The notes under the pieces are model-generated. The model was not told the origin of the DNA. It saw nothing but the letters and a program-made list of their open reading frames with translations, and made no database searches. The position numbers and the translations under genes are program-made. From an uncultured Bacilli bacterium (GTDB taxonomy: Bacteria; Bacillota_I; Bacilli_A; RF39; UBA660): 64,000 nucleotides of DNA. This document shows positions 63,720 to 64,000 of this stretch, in pieces. Numbering within the stretch: position 1 is the stretch's first letter; each line of letters begins with the position of its first letter. The stretch covers positions 13,880-77,879 of the forward strand of contig CANQMF010000001.1 in the NCBI GenBank assembly GCA_947624915.1, given 5' to 3'.

Positions 63720-63745
63720 GGCCTTAAGTAATTTACTTGAAGACC
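63720..63745. repeat. Imperfect palindrome, first copy
   Basis: GGCCTTAAGTAATTTACTTG and six further bases (AAGACC) form a hairpin-like palindrome. Its first 12 bases and the following TTTACTT / AATTACTT part recur at 63869-63889. It lies 34 bp before the -35 box of the next promoter. Confidence 0.7.
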
Positions 63746-63778
63746 AAAGATAATATTATAAAATAAGATATTTGTATG

Positions 63779-63807
63779 TTTACAATGTAGGGATATTTTG
63801 ATATAAT
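63779..63807 (+). promoter_or_regulatory. Promoter of the last, partial gene
   Basis: TTTACA (63779-63784), 17-bp spacer, perfect TATAAT (63802-63807), about 98 bp before the start codon, leaving a long leader. Flanked by the two palindromes. Confidence 0.75.
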
Positions 63808-63868
63808 TTCTCTAGTAATATAGGAATTTTAGCTTATATATATAATAATTATTAAAATAATAATAGGG

Positions 63869-63889
63869 CCTTAAGTAAATTACTTCAGG
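63869..63889. repeat. Imperfect palindrome, second copy (in the leader)
   Basis: CCTTAAGTAA and TTACTTCAGG pair with one mismatch around a single base. It lies in the transcribed leader, ending 16 bp before the ATG, so it can act as an RNA hairpin or an operator. Confidence 0.7.
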
Positions 63890-63905
63890 ACTAGTGAGGT
63901 GTTTT

Positions 63906-64000
63906 ATGAGAAAAGAAAAGTTGTTTTATTTATATGTTGTGCTAGGTTTTATACTAAACATTTTTATCTTTCCGATAGGCGGTTTAAACTTTTTAAAGAG
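63906..64000 (+). CDS. Membrane protein, 5' end only
   Basis: ATG 63906 follows GAGGTG. The visible 31 codons read MRKEKLFYLYVVLGFILNIF and continue IFPIGGLNFLK, so a signal or membrane segment begins at once. The rest lies beyond the window; no family can be named. Confidence 0.7.
   Translation, partial: MRKEKLFYLYVVLGFILNIFIFPIGGLNFLK

Overview
The window looks like the replication-origin region of a low-GC (about 30 %) Bacillota chromosome. The order recR-ybaB-dnaX-tadA-4.5S RNA-gyrA-gyrB-recF ... dnaN-dnaA | oriC | rpmH-rnpA-yidC-jag ... mnmE-mnmG-rsmG-noc is the Bacilli origin arrangement. The zinc-binding L31, WalJ, WhiA, YvcK, TypA, ParA/ParB, ComK and SpoIIR point the same way. UGA is used as a stop (comK, pta, yvcK), so the genetic code is standard, not mycoplasmal. 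An uncultivated gut Bacilli/Erysipelotrichia/RF39-like lineage is a reasonable guess, but this is inference. No rRNA, tRNA or CRISPR array was recognised.

Layout. 1-12.6 kb (minus strand, running away from the origin): recR (cut by the window edge), ybaB, dnaX, tadA, SRP RNA, gyrA, gyrB, recF, comK, dnaN, dnaA, with one small plus-strand Cys-rich lipoprotein between comK and dnaN. 11.1-13.2 kb: a bipartite origin, with DnaA boxes on both sides of dnaA. 13.2-27.7 kb (plus strand): ribosome, RNA-modification and membrane-insertion genes, pta, and a Noc-like protein with a very long disordered tail. CorA (minus strand) and several small zinc-ribbon or lipoprotein genes follow. 27.8-37.4 kb: an accessory island bounded by 163-bp imperfect direct repeats that contain the uvrB leader and start. 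It holds an XRE regulator, a frameshifted spoVT-like gene, an AMP-forming ligase, a hybrid histidine kinase, a frameshifted acetyltransferase, a dead IS3 element, three small membrane-protein genes and a tyrosine-recombinase remnant. 37.4-53.6 kb: uvrB, lgt, yvcK, whiA, a minimal GdpP-like phosphodiesterase, rplI, dnaB, an M23 peptidase, walJ, rlmH, zinc-ribbon proteins, spoIIR, fba, murA and a BI-1 protein. 53.8-56.0 kb: an intact IS1634-type element flanked by an exact 73-bp target duplication that includes the rpmE promoter. 56.0-64 kb: rpmE, yetF-like, nudix, typA, parA-parB-mscS-DUF951, an AbgT-type transporter and the start of another membrane protein.

How it fits together. Most of the window is housekeeping: replication initiation and elongation (dnaA, dnaN, dnaX, dnaB, gyrase), segregation and nucleoid occlusion (parAB, noc-like), repair (recR, recF, uvrB), tRNA and rRNA modification (tadA, mnmE, mnmG, rsmG, rlmH) and envelope functions (lgt, murA, yidC, M23 peptidase). 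The least ordinary parts are the uvrB-anchored island, the Noc-like protein with three copies of a short motif in its tail, comK in the slot usually held by yaaA, the stripped-down GdpP, spoIIR, a Cys-rich motif shared by two surface proteins, and the IS element with its long target duplication.
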